Origin: Verrucomicrobiia bacterium
GTDB lineage: Bacteria; Verrucomicrobiota; Verrucomicrobiia; Verrucomicrobiales; Akkermansiaceae
Direction of reading: 5' to 3'
DNA length: 59,588 bases
Assembly (NCBI GenBank): GCA_030430455.1
Contig: JAUIJB010000014.1
Location: 1 to 59,588, forward strand
Below, in pieces: positions 24,393-32,452 of the stretch (its first letter is position 1; every line of letters begins with the position of its first letter). The translations under genes and the position numbers were made by a program. The notes under the pieces were generated by a model. It did no database searches. It saw nothing but the letters and a program-made list of their open reading frames with translations, and had not been told where the DNA came from.

Positions 24393-26801
24393 TCACTCCG
24401 GCAGCCACAGCAGGCCGACGGACCCGACGCGGACATTGGCGCGGGTCGGCTTGAGGGTCTCGATCTCGAGCTCGAGGTGCTGCGGGTCGTGGTCGCGGGT
24501 CAGCCCGGCGATGTCCTGCTCGAGCTCGGCGCGGAGCTCGGCGATCTGTTCCTCGATCCCCGCGACCTTCTTCTCGGCGGCGACGACGTCCTGGTGCTGT
24601 TGGTAGGCGCGGGTCGAGCGGCGGATGGTGGCGCTGCCCGAGCGCCGCGAGCGACCGCCGAGGACCGCCCCCAGCAGGCCGCCGAGCACCGAAGTCGCGG
24701 CGTCCATCTTGGCGCTCTGGCTCTGGCCCTTCTCGCGGGCCAGCGAGCGCTCGGCGGTCTGCAGGCGGTTCTCCAGCGTGCGCAGCTTCGACTCGACCTT
24801 GTCGCGCAGCTTCTCGATCTCGGCATCGCGCAGCTCGCGGGCGGCATGCGCCAGGCGGGCGCGGAACTCGCCCTCGCCCTCGCCGAGGTTCGACCACTGC
24901 TTCACCGCCGGGCAGGAGAAGATCTCGGCGCGCTCGTTGCGGTAGAGCCACTCGGAGAAGTCCTTTTCGACCTGCTTGTAGTTCTTCGCATTCATCGCGA
25001 AGCCGGGAAGCTCGCCGAAGCCGGCGCCCGGGCTCGGCTCGGTGGAGAGCTTCTCGGGCTGGAGCGGCGGGGGAACGTCGTGTTCCCAGTCGATGCCACC
25101 CTCGAGCACCGCGTTGACCTTGCGCACGGTGCGCGAGCCCTCGATGCCGGCCTTCTTCAGGGCGAAGTGGACCTCGCCGACGCGCAGCAGGAAGGGCCGG
25201 TAGGCGAGCTCGGCGGCATCGCCGGAGCAGGGCATGAAGCGCTGGTCGATGTCGGGGTCGACCGGCGGGCGCTCGCTCCTCGCGCCCGGCATCGGCGCGG
25301 CGCCGGGCATGGCCATCGGGTTGGCGGCGGTCCCGGCCGGGTCCGCGGGGTCGCCGCTGCCCTCGCCTCCCTCGCCTCTCGCGAAGGCCGCGCGCCTGGG
25401 GTCCATGAGTTGCTTGATCCTGCCGCGCGTCAGCGGGCCGCAGAGGTACGACATCACCCAGCGCACATGGAACAGGGTGGGGGCGTCGTCGTGGACGTTG
25501 TTCATCAGGAACACCCGGCTGCCGAGGCCGGACAGCAGGGTCTCCATGGTCTTGCGGTCGAAGCCGCCGTCCTGGCTGGCGGCGGCGCCCTCGAGGCCGT
25601 CGAGCACGCGCAGCTTGTCGCGCTCGGTCTGCAGCCGGCCGAGGAACCAGGTGCCGATGTTCGACAGCGCCTTGTAGTCGAGGTCGACCGGGTTCTGGGT
25701 GGCCAGCAGGCAGCCGAGGCCGAAGGCGCGCGACTGCTTGAGCAGGGTCATCATCGGCTTCTTGCTCGGCGGGTTCGCCGTCGGCGGCAGGTAGCCGAAG
25801 ATCTCGTCCATGTAGAGCAGCGCCCGCAGCGAGGTGGTGCCGCCCTGGCCGCGCATCCAGCCGAGCATCTGGTTGAGCAGCAGGCTGACGAAGAACATCC
25901 GCTCGCTGTCGGAGAGGTGGGCGATGGAGAAGATCGAGATGCGTGGCTTGCCCCCGGGCGTGTGGAGCATCCGCGCGACGTCGAGCGGCGGGCCCTCGAG
26001 CCAGGTGGCGAAGCCGGGCGAGGCGAGCAGGTTGTTGAAGCGCAGCGCGAGCTCCTGGCGGTCCTTCTTGGCGAGGAAGGACTCGAGGTCGATGACCCCG
26101 ACCTTGTCGAAGGGCGGTTGCTGGATGTGGCGGATCAGGGTTTCCAGGGTCAGGTCACGCTCCGCGCGCCACTCGTGGGCGAAGATGTTGGCCAGCAGGA
26201 TGGCCTCGGGCGACTGGATCGGATCGGCATCGACCCCGACCAGCGAGAGCAGCGAGGCGACGGTCGACTCGATGCGCTCGCCGAGCAGTTCACCGTCGTC
26301 GAGCACCTCGATGGGCGGGGCCGCGAGCGAGGAGAGGATCGACACCGGGATGCCGGCCTTGGAGCCGGGGGTGAAGATGTTGACCTCGACCCGCTCCTTC
26401 AGCGCGGCGATGCGCTCGGGCTCCTGGCCCCAGTCGGCCAGGCCCCGGCGCCAGGTCTCCGCGGTCCTGGCGGCGTGCTCGTCGGGCGTGCGGCCCTTGG
26501 TCCGCGCCTCGTCCTCGTTGATCCACGGCCGGAAGTCCTCGGGGCGCAGCTCGGGGAACTGCAGCATCAGGTTGGCGATGTCGCCCTTGGGGTCGATGAC
26601 GATCGCCGGGACGTGGTCCATGGCGGCCTCCTCGAGCAGCGCGATGCACAGGCCGGTCTTGCCCGAGCCGGTCATGCCGAGGACCACGCCGTGGGTCACG
26701 AGGTCCTTCGAGTCGTAGAGCAGCAGGTCCTCGGTGACCGTGCCGTCGTCGAACTCCTTGCCGAGGTAGAAGGAACCGAGCGCTTCGTAGTCGGGCGTCA
26801 T
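24393..26801 (-). CDS. HerA/DUF87-type ATP-binding protein with coiled-coil C-terminal part
   Basis: 802 residues, cytoplasmic. The N-terminal P-loop is GVVLGMTGSGKTGLCIALLE (Walker A about 38-50), followed by IVIDPKGDIANLMLQFPE. Walker B is in LRALLYMDEIFGYLPP and sensor-like LLATQNPVDLDYKALSNIGT follows. This is the HerA-FtsK superfamily arrangement of the DUF87/DUF853 type. Residues from about 640 form a long coiled coil (VESKLRTLENRLQTAERSLA) interrupted by a Ser/Gly hinge (GGLLGAVLGGRSRRSGSATI). HerA-like ATPases move DNA, often with a nuclease, but no nuclease or NurA gene is adjacent, so the role is open. Confidence 0.85.
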   Translation of the reverse strand: MTPDYEALGSFYLGKEFDDGTVTEDLLLYDSKDLVTHGVVLGMTGSGKTGLCIALLEEAAMDHVPAIVIDPKGDIANLMLQFPELRPEDFRPWINEDEARTKGRTPDEHAARTAETWRRGLADWGQEPERIAALKERVEVNIFTPGSKAGIPVSILSSLAAPPIEVLDDGELLGERIESTVASLLSLVGVDADPIQSPEAILLANIFAHEWRAERDLTLETLIRHIQQPPFDKVGVIDLESFLAKKDRQELALRFNNLLASPGFATWLEGPPLDVARMLHTPGGKPRISIFSIAHLSDSERMFFVSLLLNQMLGWMRGQGGTTSLRALLYMDEIFGYLPPTANPPSKKPMMTLLKQSRAFGLGCLLATQNPVDLDYKALSNIGTWFLGRLQTERDKLRVLDGLEGAAASQDGGFDRKTMETLLSGLGSRVFLMNNVHDDAPTLFHVRWVMSYLCGPLTRGRIKQLMDPRRAAFARGEGGEGSGDPADPAGTAANPMAMPGAAPMPGARSERPPVDPDIDQRFMPCSGDAAELAYRPFLLRVGEVHFALKKAGIEGSRTVRKVNAVLEGGIDWEHDVPPPLQPEKLSTEPSPGAGFGELPGFAMNAKNYKQVEKDFSEWLYRNERAEIFSCPAVKQWSNLGEGEGEFRARLAHAARELRDAEIEKLRDKVESKLRTLENRLQTAERSLAREKGQSQSAKMDAATSVLGGLLGAVLGGRSRRSGSATIRRSTRAYQQHQDVVAAEKKVAGIEEQIAELRAELEQDIAGLTRDHDPQHLELEIETLKPTRANVRVGSVGLLWLPE

Positions 26802-27097
26802 GGTGGGAAAGATGAGCGCTGCGGGGTGAGGGTGCCAAGGCCGGATGCGGGTTCCGCGAGGGCGGTTGCGGTTGGTTTCGTTTGGAAGGGGAGAAGTGGA
26901 AACCGCAGATGCACGCGGATGAACGCCGATCCGTGGCTGGAGCGTCCCGCTTCGCGGGACTGACGCCAGGACGGCCGGCGGGAAGCCGCGCCGTGACTCC
27001 CGCGGGCGGAAGGCCCGCGCCGGGGCGAAATGTGCATTGCCCGCCCGAGGGGGCGGGGGCTAGCGTGGCGCCCGTCGTGGCGCTGGAGGAGATCCCA
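26802..27097. repeat. intergenic region holding two dispersed repeat families and several hairpins
   Basis: No gene until the methyltransferase start. GGAAACCGCAGATGCACGCG (26898-26917, continuing GATGA to 26922) matches 55556-55580. GTGGCTGGAGCGTCCCGCT at 26933-26951 matches 28009-28027 and 36275-36293, and here it opens the perfect hairpin GTCCCGC-TTC-GCGGGAC at 26944-26960. Further GGCGGGAAGCCGCGCC and GGGCGGAAGGCCCGC stems follow to about 27020. Confidence 0.7.
27085..27091 (+). promoter_or_regulatory. strong Shine-Dalgarno GGAGGAG fixing a TTG start
   Basis: GGAGGAG at 27085-27091 lies six bases before TTG at 27098. The upstream in-frame GTG codons at 27065 and 27077 have no comparable site, so this decides the start of the methyltransferase gene. 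Confidence 0.7.
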
Positions 27098-27742
27098 TTG
27101 GAAATCGACCGGGTGTGGGTGCCCGAGCAGGTGGACGCGTGGATCCGGCGGGCGGAGGCGCGTGCCGCGGAGTTCTACGAGGCGGGACTCGGCTTGAAGT
27201 TCCCGAAGTACGTGCCGAGCGACCCGCGGGTCGTCCACGGCGCGATGGCCGCGCTGCTCGAGCACGGCCACCTGCGCGGGCGGACCTTCTGCGAGTGGGG
27301 CTGCGGCTTCGGCATCGCCGCCGGCATCGCCGCGCTGCTGGGCATGAAGGCCTACGGGATCGAGATCGAGGACGAGCTGGCCGATCGAGCGGTCGGCCTG
27401 GCCGCGGAGGCCGGCCTCGACCTGGCCATCCTGCGCACCGACTATCTCCCCGAGGGCTTCGCCGAGTGCGAGGGCTGGGGCGGCAAGGACCTGATTTCCC
27501 CCGCGGAGCGGACCACCCGCGGCGGGGTGATCGAGCCGCCGGAGTACGACGGCCTCGACCCGGAGGGGGTCGACCTGTTCTTCGTCTACCCCTGGCCCGG
27601 GCAAGAGGAGATGATGATGGACCTGTTCACGGCGGTCGCCTCGCACGGGGCGGTGCTGCTGATCTACCTCGGCGAGGGGGAGATTGCGGCCTACCGGCGC
27701 GACGAGAGTGGCGAAGCCTTCGACGCCGACTGGGAGGGATGA
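27098..27742 (+). CDS. SAM-dependent methyltransferase-like protein
   Basis: 214 residues. SAM-binding motif I is FCEWGCGFGIAAGIAALLGM (about residues 67-86), followed by the acidic GIEIEDELADRAVGLAAEAG and the later VDLFFVYPWPGQEEMMMDLF, consistent with a class I Rossmann methyltransferase. The N terminus LEIDRVWVPEQVDAWIRRAE is helical. The target is unknown. TTG start at 27098 behind a strong GGAGGAG. Its stop overlaps the start of the MenH-like gene (ATGA), so it heads the menaquinone unit. The motifs are not those of the demethylmenaquinone methyltransferase UbiE/MenG. Confidence 0.8.
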   Translation: MEIDRVWVPEQVDAWIRRAEARAAEFYEAGLGLKFPKYVPSDPRVVHGAMAALLEHGHLRGRTFCEWGCGFGIAAGIAALLGMKAYGIEIEDELADRAVGLAAEAGLDLAILRTDYLPEGFAECEGWGGKDLISPAERTTRGGVIEPPEYDGLDPEGVDLFFVYPWPGQEEMMMDLFTAVASHGAVLLIYLGEGEIAAYRRDESGEAFDADWEG

Positions 27743-28515
27743 CGGTCTGGTGCCTGCACGGAGCGGTCGGGATGGCCGACGACTGGCGTGGGCTCGAGCT
27801 GCCGGGCCGGGCGGTGAAGCGCGTCGACCTGTGGCGCTTCCTCGATTGTTGTCCGATGACCCTCGAGGGCTTCGGGGCGGCGCTCAACCGGGAGGCGGCG
27901 GCGACCCCGGGACCGAAGGTGCTGCTCGGCTACTCGATGGGGGGGAGGCTGGCGCTGCATGCGCTGTTGGCGGGGGAACCCCGGCGGGACGCCCCGGAAA
28001 CGGCCTCGAGCGGGACGCTCCAGCCACGGGCGCCCTGGGACGCGGCGGTGATCGTGTCGGCGCACCCGGGGCTGGAGGACGAGGCGGAGCGGGCGGCGCG
28101 GCGCGAGCTTGATGCCGAGTGGGCGGCGCGGGCCCTGCGCGGGGACTGGGAGGAATTCCTGGCCGAGTGGAATGAACAGGCGGTCCTGAAGCCGGTGGGC
28201 GGGGCGGAGCTCCCCATGCGATTCGCCGACCGCCGCGGACTGGCCGCCCGCCGGGCCTCGGTGGCGCGGAGCTTCATCGACTGGTCGCTGGGCGTGCAGG
28301 AGCCGCTCGGCGGGCGGCTCGGGCAGCTCGGCCTGCCGGTCCTGTGGTGCGTCGGTGGCGCGGACGGGAGATTCCGCGCACTCGGCGAGCAGGCGGTCGC
28401 CGCCCTGGCCGACGCCGAACTGCGCGTGTTCCCCGGTGCCGGTCACCGGCTGCCGTGGGAGTCCGCGGACTTTGCCGCGGTGGTGGGGGAATTCCTTGAG
28501 CGCCGGCTTTCCTGA
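27739..28515 (+). CDS. menH: alpha/beta hydrolase, probable SHCHC synthase MenH
   Basis: MenH releases pyruvate to form SHCHC in menaquinone synthesis. Seen: [13 protein letters not shown] (oxyanion-hole region), nucleophile Ser in [24 protein letters not shown] with the acid, and the catalytic His in [16 protein letters not shown] near the C terminus. The assignment to MenH rests on family plus position directly before menB. Residues about 80-101 ([19 protein letters not shown]) look like an extra loop and contain the 19-bp repeat AGCGGGACGCTCCAGCCAC found twice in intergenic DNA, so it may be an in-frame repeat insertion. 258 residues, coupled to the upstream gene by ATGA. Confidence 0.75.
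   Translation: MTVWCLHGAVGMADDWRGLELPGRAVKRVDLWRFLDCCPMTLEGFGAALNREAAATPGPKVLLGYSMGGRLALHALLAGEPRRDAPETASSGTLQPRAPWDAAVIVSAHPGLEDEAERAARRELDAEWAARALRGDWEEFLAEWNEQAVLKPVGGAELPMRFADRRGLAARRASVARSFIDWSLGVQEPLGGRLGQLGLPVLWCVGGADGRFRALGEQAVAALADAELRVFPGAGHRLPWESADFAAVVGEFLERRLS
28009..28027 (-). repeat. dispersed repeat word inside the menH-like coding sequence
   Basis: AGCGGGACGCTCCAGCCAC matches the reverse complement of 26933-26951 exactly, and all but its last base matches the reverse complement of 36275-36292. The other two copies are intergenic. Here it encodes part of a Ser/Pro-rich loop between the nucleophile strand and the next strand ([12 protein letters not shown]). Confidence 0.8.
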
Positions 28516-28532
28516 GACAGACTGCCGCCGTC

Positions 28533-29348
28533 ATGTGGACCCGCGTTCGAGAATTCGAGGACATCCGTTACGAGACGACGGATGAAGGCCAGATCGCCAA
28601 GATCACCATCAACCGCCCCGAGGTGCGCAACGCCTTCCGGCCGCAGACGGTGAAGGAAATGCTGCTCGCCCTCGAGCTCGCCCACGAGGACCCCAAGGTC
28701 GGCGTGGTCATCCTCACCGGCGAGGGCGACAAGGCGTTCTGCTCCGGCGGCGACCAGAAGGTGCGCGGCCATGCCGGCTACGTCGGCGACGACGGCGTGC
28801 CGCGGCTCAACATCCTCGACGTGCAGAAGAAGATCCGCCAGATGCCCAAGCCGGTGGTGGCGATGGTCGCCGGCTACGCGATCGGCGGCGGCCACGTGCT
28901 GCACGTCGTCTGCGACCTCAGCATCGCCGCGGAGAACGCACGCTTCGGCCAGACCGGGCCGAAGGTCGGCAGCTTCGACGGCGGGCTCGGCTCGAGCTAC
29001 CTCGCCCGGATCGTCGGCCAGAAGAAAGCACGGGAAATCTGGTACTTGTGCCGCCAGTACGACGCGCAGCAGGCGCTCGACATGGGCCTGGTCAACACGG
29101 TCGTCCCGCTCGAGCGGCTCGAGGAGGAGACCCTGCAGTGGTGCCGCGAGATGCTCGCCCACTCGCCGCTGGCACTGCGCTGCCTCAAGGCGGCGATGAA
29201 CGCGGACTGCGACGGCCAGATGGGCCTGCTCGACCTGGCCGGCAACGCCACCCTGCTCTACTACATGAGCGAGGAGGCCAAGGAGGGCAAACAGGCCTTC
29301 GTCGAGAAGCGGAAGCCGGACTTTTCAAAATTTCCGCGGGTGCCCTGA
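28533..29348 (+). CDS. menB: 1,4-dihydroxy-2-naphthoyl-CoA synthase
   Basis: Crotonase-fold enzyme that closes the naphthoquinone ring in menaquinone synthesis. Diagnostic motifs: [20 protein letters not shown] (oxyanion hole), [20 protein letters not shown], and [20 protein letters not shown], where the FDGG..GS.YLAR signature separates MenB from other crotonases. The C-terminal [20 protein letters not shown] is typical. 271 residues, the usual length. ATG at 28533 lies 17 bases after the menH-like stop. Confidence 0.97.
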   Translation: MWTRVREFEDIRYETTDEGQIAKITINRPEVRNAFRPQTVKEMLLALELAHEDPKVGVVILTGEGDKAFCSGGDQKVRGHAGYVGDDGVPRLNILDVQKKIRQMPKPVVAMVAGYAIGGGHVLHVVCDLSIAAENARFGQTGPKVGSFDGGLGSSYLARIVGQKKAREIWYLCRQYDAQQALDMGLVNTVVPLERLEEETLQWCREMLAHSPLALRCLKAAMNADCDGQMGLLDLAGNATLLYYMSEEAKEGKQAFVEKRKPDFSKFPRVP

Positions 29349-29580
29349 GGCGTCGCCCGCAGCCGCCGCCTGGCGCGGTTTTTCCCGGGATTTCCCGCGC
29401 GTTCCACGCCGCGTTCCGGGTTGCCGGATCGCATGCTTGTTAGAGCGACGGGGGTTCCACGCCGCCTGTTCCCTGCGTGGCGAAAATCCTGCAAAATTTA
29501 ATTTCGCCTCAGTGGAATCGAATAGCCCTTGAGGACTGGGCCCAATCCATGATTGATGGGGATGAATCCAAAGCAAAACC

Positions 29581-31329
29581 ATGAATCCACTTGATACCAT
29601 TCGGAAGAATCGATTCTCCCAACTGCTGGGGTTCGCCGCGGCATTGGGGGTCCCTGCCACCACGATGGGTGGATCGGCGAATGTCTTCGTCGACCTTGAG
29701 CTCTCGCTGGTGACCGACGTCTCCGGCAGTGTCGGCTTCGACGACTACCAGGCGATGCTCAACGGCTACTCCGCGGCGTTCCGCAGTCCGCGGCTCATCA
29801 ACTTCATCGAGAGCGGCGACATCGGGGCGATCGCGGTCAACCTGGTGTTCTTCGCCAGCGATGCCACGGAGGGGATTCCCTTCCAGCTGATCACCAACGC
29901 CTCCGAGGCCGACGCCTTCGCCGCCCAGGTCGACACCTGGCTGAGTGCGAAGCCGGGCGGCATCGGCGGCAGCACGGACATCGCCGACGGCATCGACCTC
30001 GGCCTGTCGACCCTCAACACGAACAACTACGACGGAACCCGTGTGGTGATCGACGTCGCCGGCGACGGCACCGGCACCTCGCCGGGCTCGTCCCGCGACA
30101 ACGCGCTCAACAACGGCGTCGACACGATCAACGGGATCGTGATCGGCGAGGACCCGGACGGCTCGCTGCGTCAGTTCTACTCCGACGAGGTGATCGGCGG
30201 CGACAACCCCTTCGTGTCGTCGGCAGCGACCTTCCAGGAGTTCGAGCCGCGAATCCTCGAGAAGCTCGAGGCCGAGGTGACCGGGATCCCGCCGGTGAGC
30301 AACGCCGCCTTCCTGCTCGGCTCGAGCCTGCAGTCGGTCTCGGTGTCGGCGGCGCGCGCGACCACCCAGGGAGTGGGCGGGCGCCTGTCGCGGCTGCGCT
30401 CCGGCGTGCGCACCTCGCCGATGACGATCTCCACCCCGGCGCCGTCCTACAGCGCGAAGGGCGGCATGGCCAAGGGCGGCATGCCCAAGAGCCCGATCGT
30501 TGAAACCCGCCGCTGCCCGTGGGAGGTCTACGGCGGGCTGTTCTACTCGACCGAGGACATCGACCAGCAGTTCTCGACCGGCTTCGCCGGCACGCCGAAC
30601 TTCCTGGTGCGTCCGGACACCGACATCACCACCTTCGGTGGCTGGGTCGGCTTCGACTACGACTTCAACGACAACTGGACCGCCGGCTTCGCGGTCAGCG
30701 GGGCGCGGTCGGACGTCGACATGGCCTTCGTCGGCACCAGCGACATCGACACGCTGGCGTTGGTCCCCTACGTTTCCTACTACCGGGACGCCGGCAGCTA
30801 CGCCACCTGGGCCGACCTGCAGTATGCCTACGGGATGAATGACTACGACATCACCCGCTTCCCGGCGATCATCGGCAGCCCGGAGGGCAACTTCCACAAC
30901 ATCGAGTTCAACATCGGGGTCAACCTGACCGCCGGGCAGCTCGTCCACGGTCCCTTCGGCCAGCTGCGCTGGCTCGACGGCGACATCGACTCCTACCAGG
31001 AGATCGGCGTCGGCGGCGGCTTCATCCCGGAGCAGGACTACGAGTCGCTCGCCACGCAGCTCGGCTACCAGGTGTCGTACCAGATCCCGCAGGGCGACAG
31101 CGTGTGGGTGCCGAATGCGACCGTGGCCTGGGAGCATGAATTCGAGGCCGACCAGGGCAACTTCCTCGGCGTCCCGCTGGGCGAGGTCGACGAGGACCTG
31201 CTGGTCGCCGGACTGGGTCTTGGCTGGTACACCAACTGTGGTTGGAACGCGTCCCTCGACTACCGGGGCCGCTTTGGGAGCGATACCCAAGGGCACTACG
31301 TCGGTGGCCGCGTGGGCAAGGAGTTCTGA
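29581..31329 (+). CDS. DUF1194/VWA-type passenger fused to an autotransporter beta-barrel
   Basis: 582 residues. After a signal-like N terminus, residues about 35-250 match a DUF1194 von Willebrand A-like domain: DLELSLVTDVSGSVGFDDYQ carries the metal-site DxSxS, VNLVFFASDA and VVIDVAGDG follow, and GGSTDIADGIDLGL supplies the remaining loop. A Ser/Gly/Met-rich linker (KGGMAKGGMPKSP) leads to a C-terminal barrel from about residue 315: WEVYGGLFYS, FGGWVGFDYDFNDNWTAGFA, and a terminal strand ending in Phe. DUF1194 proteins are normally free; fusion to a barrel is unusual. It splits the menaquinone cluster and has its own terminator. Confidence 0.8.
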   Translation: MNPLDTIRKNRFSQLLGFAAALGVPATTMGGSANVFVDLELSLVTDVSGSVGFDDYQAMLNGYSAAFRSPRLINFIESGDIGAIAVNLVFFASDATEGIPFQLITNASEADAFAAQVDTWLSAKPGGIGGSTDIADGIDLGLSTLNTNNYDGTRVVIDVAGDGTGTSPGSSRDNALNNGVDTINGIVIGEDPDGSLRQFYSDEVIGGDNPFVSSAATFQEFEPRILEKLEAEVTGIPPVSNAAFLLGSSLQSVSVSAARATTQGVGGRLSRLRSGVRTSPMTISTPAPSYSAKGGMAKGGMPKSPIVETRRCPWEVYGGLFYSTEDIDQQFSTGFAGTPNFLVRPDTDITTFGGWVGFDYDFNDNWTAGFAVSGARSDVDMAFVGTSDIDTLALVPYVSYYRDAGSYATWADLQYAYGMNDYDITRFPAIIGSPEGNFHNIEFNIGVNLTAGQLVHGPFGQLRWLDGDIDSYQEIGVGGGFIPEQDYESLATQLGYQVSYQIPQGDSVWVPNATVAWEHEFEADQGNFLGVPLGEVDEDLLVAGLGLGWYTNCGWNASLDYRGRFGSDTQGHYVGGRVGKEF

Positions 31330-31354
31330 TCGGCTCGCTTGTCCCTTGTTCAGG

Positions 31355-31387
31355 AGCCGTCCCGGGGCGACCCGGGGCGGCTTTTTC
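31355..31387 (+). terminator. intrinsic terminator after the autotransporter gene
   Basis: AGCCGTCCCGGG-GCGA-CCCGGGGCGGCT forms a twelve-pair stem with a single G-U pair and a four-base loop, followed directly by TTTTTC. It begins 26 bases after the stop and isolates the autotransporter gene from menA downstream. Confidence 0.9.
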
Positions 31388-31425
31388 GTTGGCAGCCGGC
31401 GAGGTGGCGATCTTGTTAGCGGCGG

Positions 31426-32310
31426 ATGATTCGTCCGCTACTCCTCGCCACCCGACCGAAGACCCTGCCGGCCGCCGTCGTTCCGGTCTGGGCCGGCTGC
31501 GTGCTGGCCTGGCGGCTGACCGGAGGCTGGCATCCCGGGCTGGCCGCCTGCACCCTGCTGGGTGCGGTCTTCATCCAGATCGCCACCAACCTGTTCAACG
31601 ACGCGATCGACTCGGCCAAGGGCGCCGACACCGCGGCCCGGACCGGCCCGCGGCGGGTGACCGCCAGCGGCCTGATGTCACCGCGCGCGGTGATGGCCGC
31701 CGGCGCGGTCTTCCTGCTGTTCACCCTCGCGGTCGGCGTGCCGCTGTATCTCGCCGCCGGCTGGCCGATCCTGGCGATCGGGGCGGTTTCGATGTACCTC
31801 AGCTACGGCTACACCGGCGGCCCCTTCCCGCTGGCCTACCGCGGCATGGGCGAGTTGTTCGTGGTGCTGTTCTTCGGCCTGGTGGCGGTGGCCGGCACGG
31901 TCTTCGTCCAGACCGGCGGGTGGCACGTCGAGGCCCTCGTGCTCGGCGGCCAGGTCGGCCTGCTCTCGGCGGTGCTGATCTCGATCAACAACCTGCGCGA
32001 CCGGGTCGAGGACGCCGGCACCGGCAAGCGCACCCTGGCGGTGCGCGGCGGGCCGAAGCTGGCGCGCATCATCGTTTGGGTGGAGATCAAGGGCGCGATC
32101 GCGCTGGGATTGCTGTGGTTGTGGCTCGGCCTGCCCTTCCTGTTCGCGGCGACCCTGCCGCTGTGGACGCTCGGCCTGCGCATCATCTGGGGGGCCTTCA
32201 CGATGCCCGAGGGCCCGGGCATGAACCGCCTGCTCGCCATGGCGGCCGCCCAGCTCGTCGTCTTCGCCCTGTTCTTCCACCTCATCTCCTGGTGGACGGC
32301 GGCGGCATGA
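31426..32310 (+). CDS. menA: 1,4-dihydroxy-2-naphthoate polyprenyltransferase
   Basis: UbiA-family integral membrane prenyltransferase that attaches the isoprenoid tail in menaquinone synthesis. Seen: RPKTLPAAVVPVWAGC at the N terminus, the first Asp-rich motif NLFNDAIDSAKGAD (about residues 62-75) with GPRRVTASG, the second NNLRDRVEDAGTGKRTLAVR (about 188-207), and some eight hydrophobic segments. 294 residues, typical. Between it and menC lies a 30-bp tandem repeat array. Confidence 0.95.
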   Translation: MIRPLLLATRPKTLPAAVVPVWAGCVLAWRLTGGWHPGLAACTLLGAVFIQIATNLFNDAIDSAKGADTAARTGPRRVTASGLMSPRAVMAAGAVFLLFTLAVGVPLYLAAGWPILAIGAVSMYLSYGYTGGPFPLAYRGMGELFVVLFFGLVAVAGTVFVQTGGWHVEALVLGGQVGLLSAVLISINNLRDRVEDAGTGKRTLAVRGGPKLARIIVWVEIKGAIALGLLWLWLGLPFLFAATLPLWTLGLRIIWGAFTMPEGPGMNRLLAMAAAQLVVFALFFHLISWWTAAA

Positions 32311-32340
32311 CGGCCTTCCGGGGCGGCCCTCGGCGCCACA

Positions 32341-32446
32341 GCCTTGGCGAAGTGGGCCCTGGCCGCCGAAGCCTTGGCGAAGTGGGCCCTGGCCGCCGAA
32401 GCCTTGGCGAAGTGGGCCCTGGCCGCCGAAGCCTTGGCGAAGGCGG
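32341..32446. repeat. 30-bp tandem repeat between menA and menC, three copies plus a partial
   Basis: Three apparently identical 30-bp units (32341-32370, 32371-32400, 32401-32430) beginning GCCTTGGCGAAGTGGGCCCT, plus a partial copy to 32446 that ends GCCTTGGCGAAGGCGGC. The unit length is a multiple of three, so all frames stay open and give repetitive peptides, but no gene is supported. The partial copy overlaps the menC leader. Confidence 0.9.
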
Positions 32447-32452
32447 CTTGAT

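Noticed and set aside
24393..26801. HerA-like ATPase as part of a defence system (HerA-Sir2, HerA-DUF4297).
   Set aside because: No Sir2, DUF4297 or nuclease gene is adjacent and the C terminus is a coiled coil, so no defence island is supported; the adjacent toxin pair is convergent in theme only.
23955..26963. A 1000-codon open frame antisense to the HerA-like gene.
   Set aside because: Low-complexity Leu/Glu/Ala/Gly composition typical of shadow frames; the opposite strand holds intact Walker motifs.
32341..32446. Tandem units encoding repetitive peptides might be a gene.
   Set aside because: No start with a ribosome-binding site and all frames stay open only because the unit length is divisible by three.
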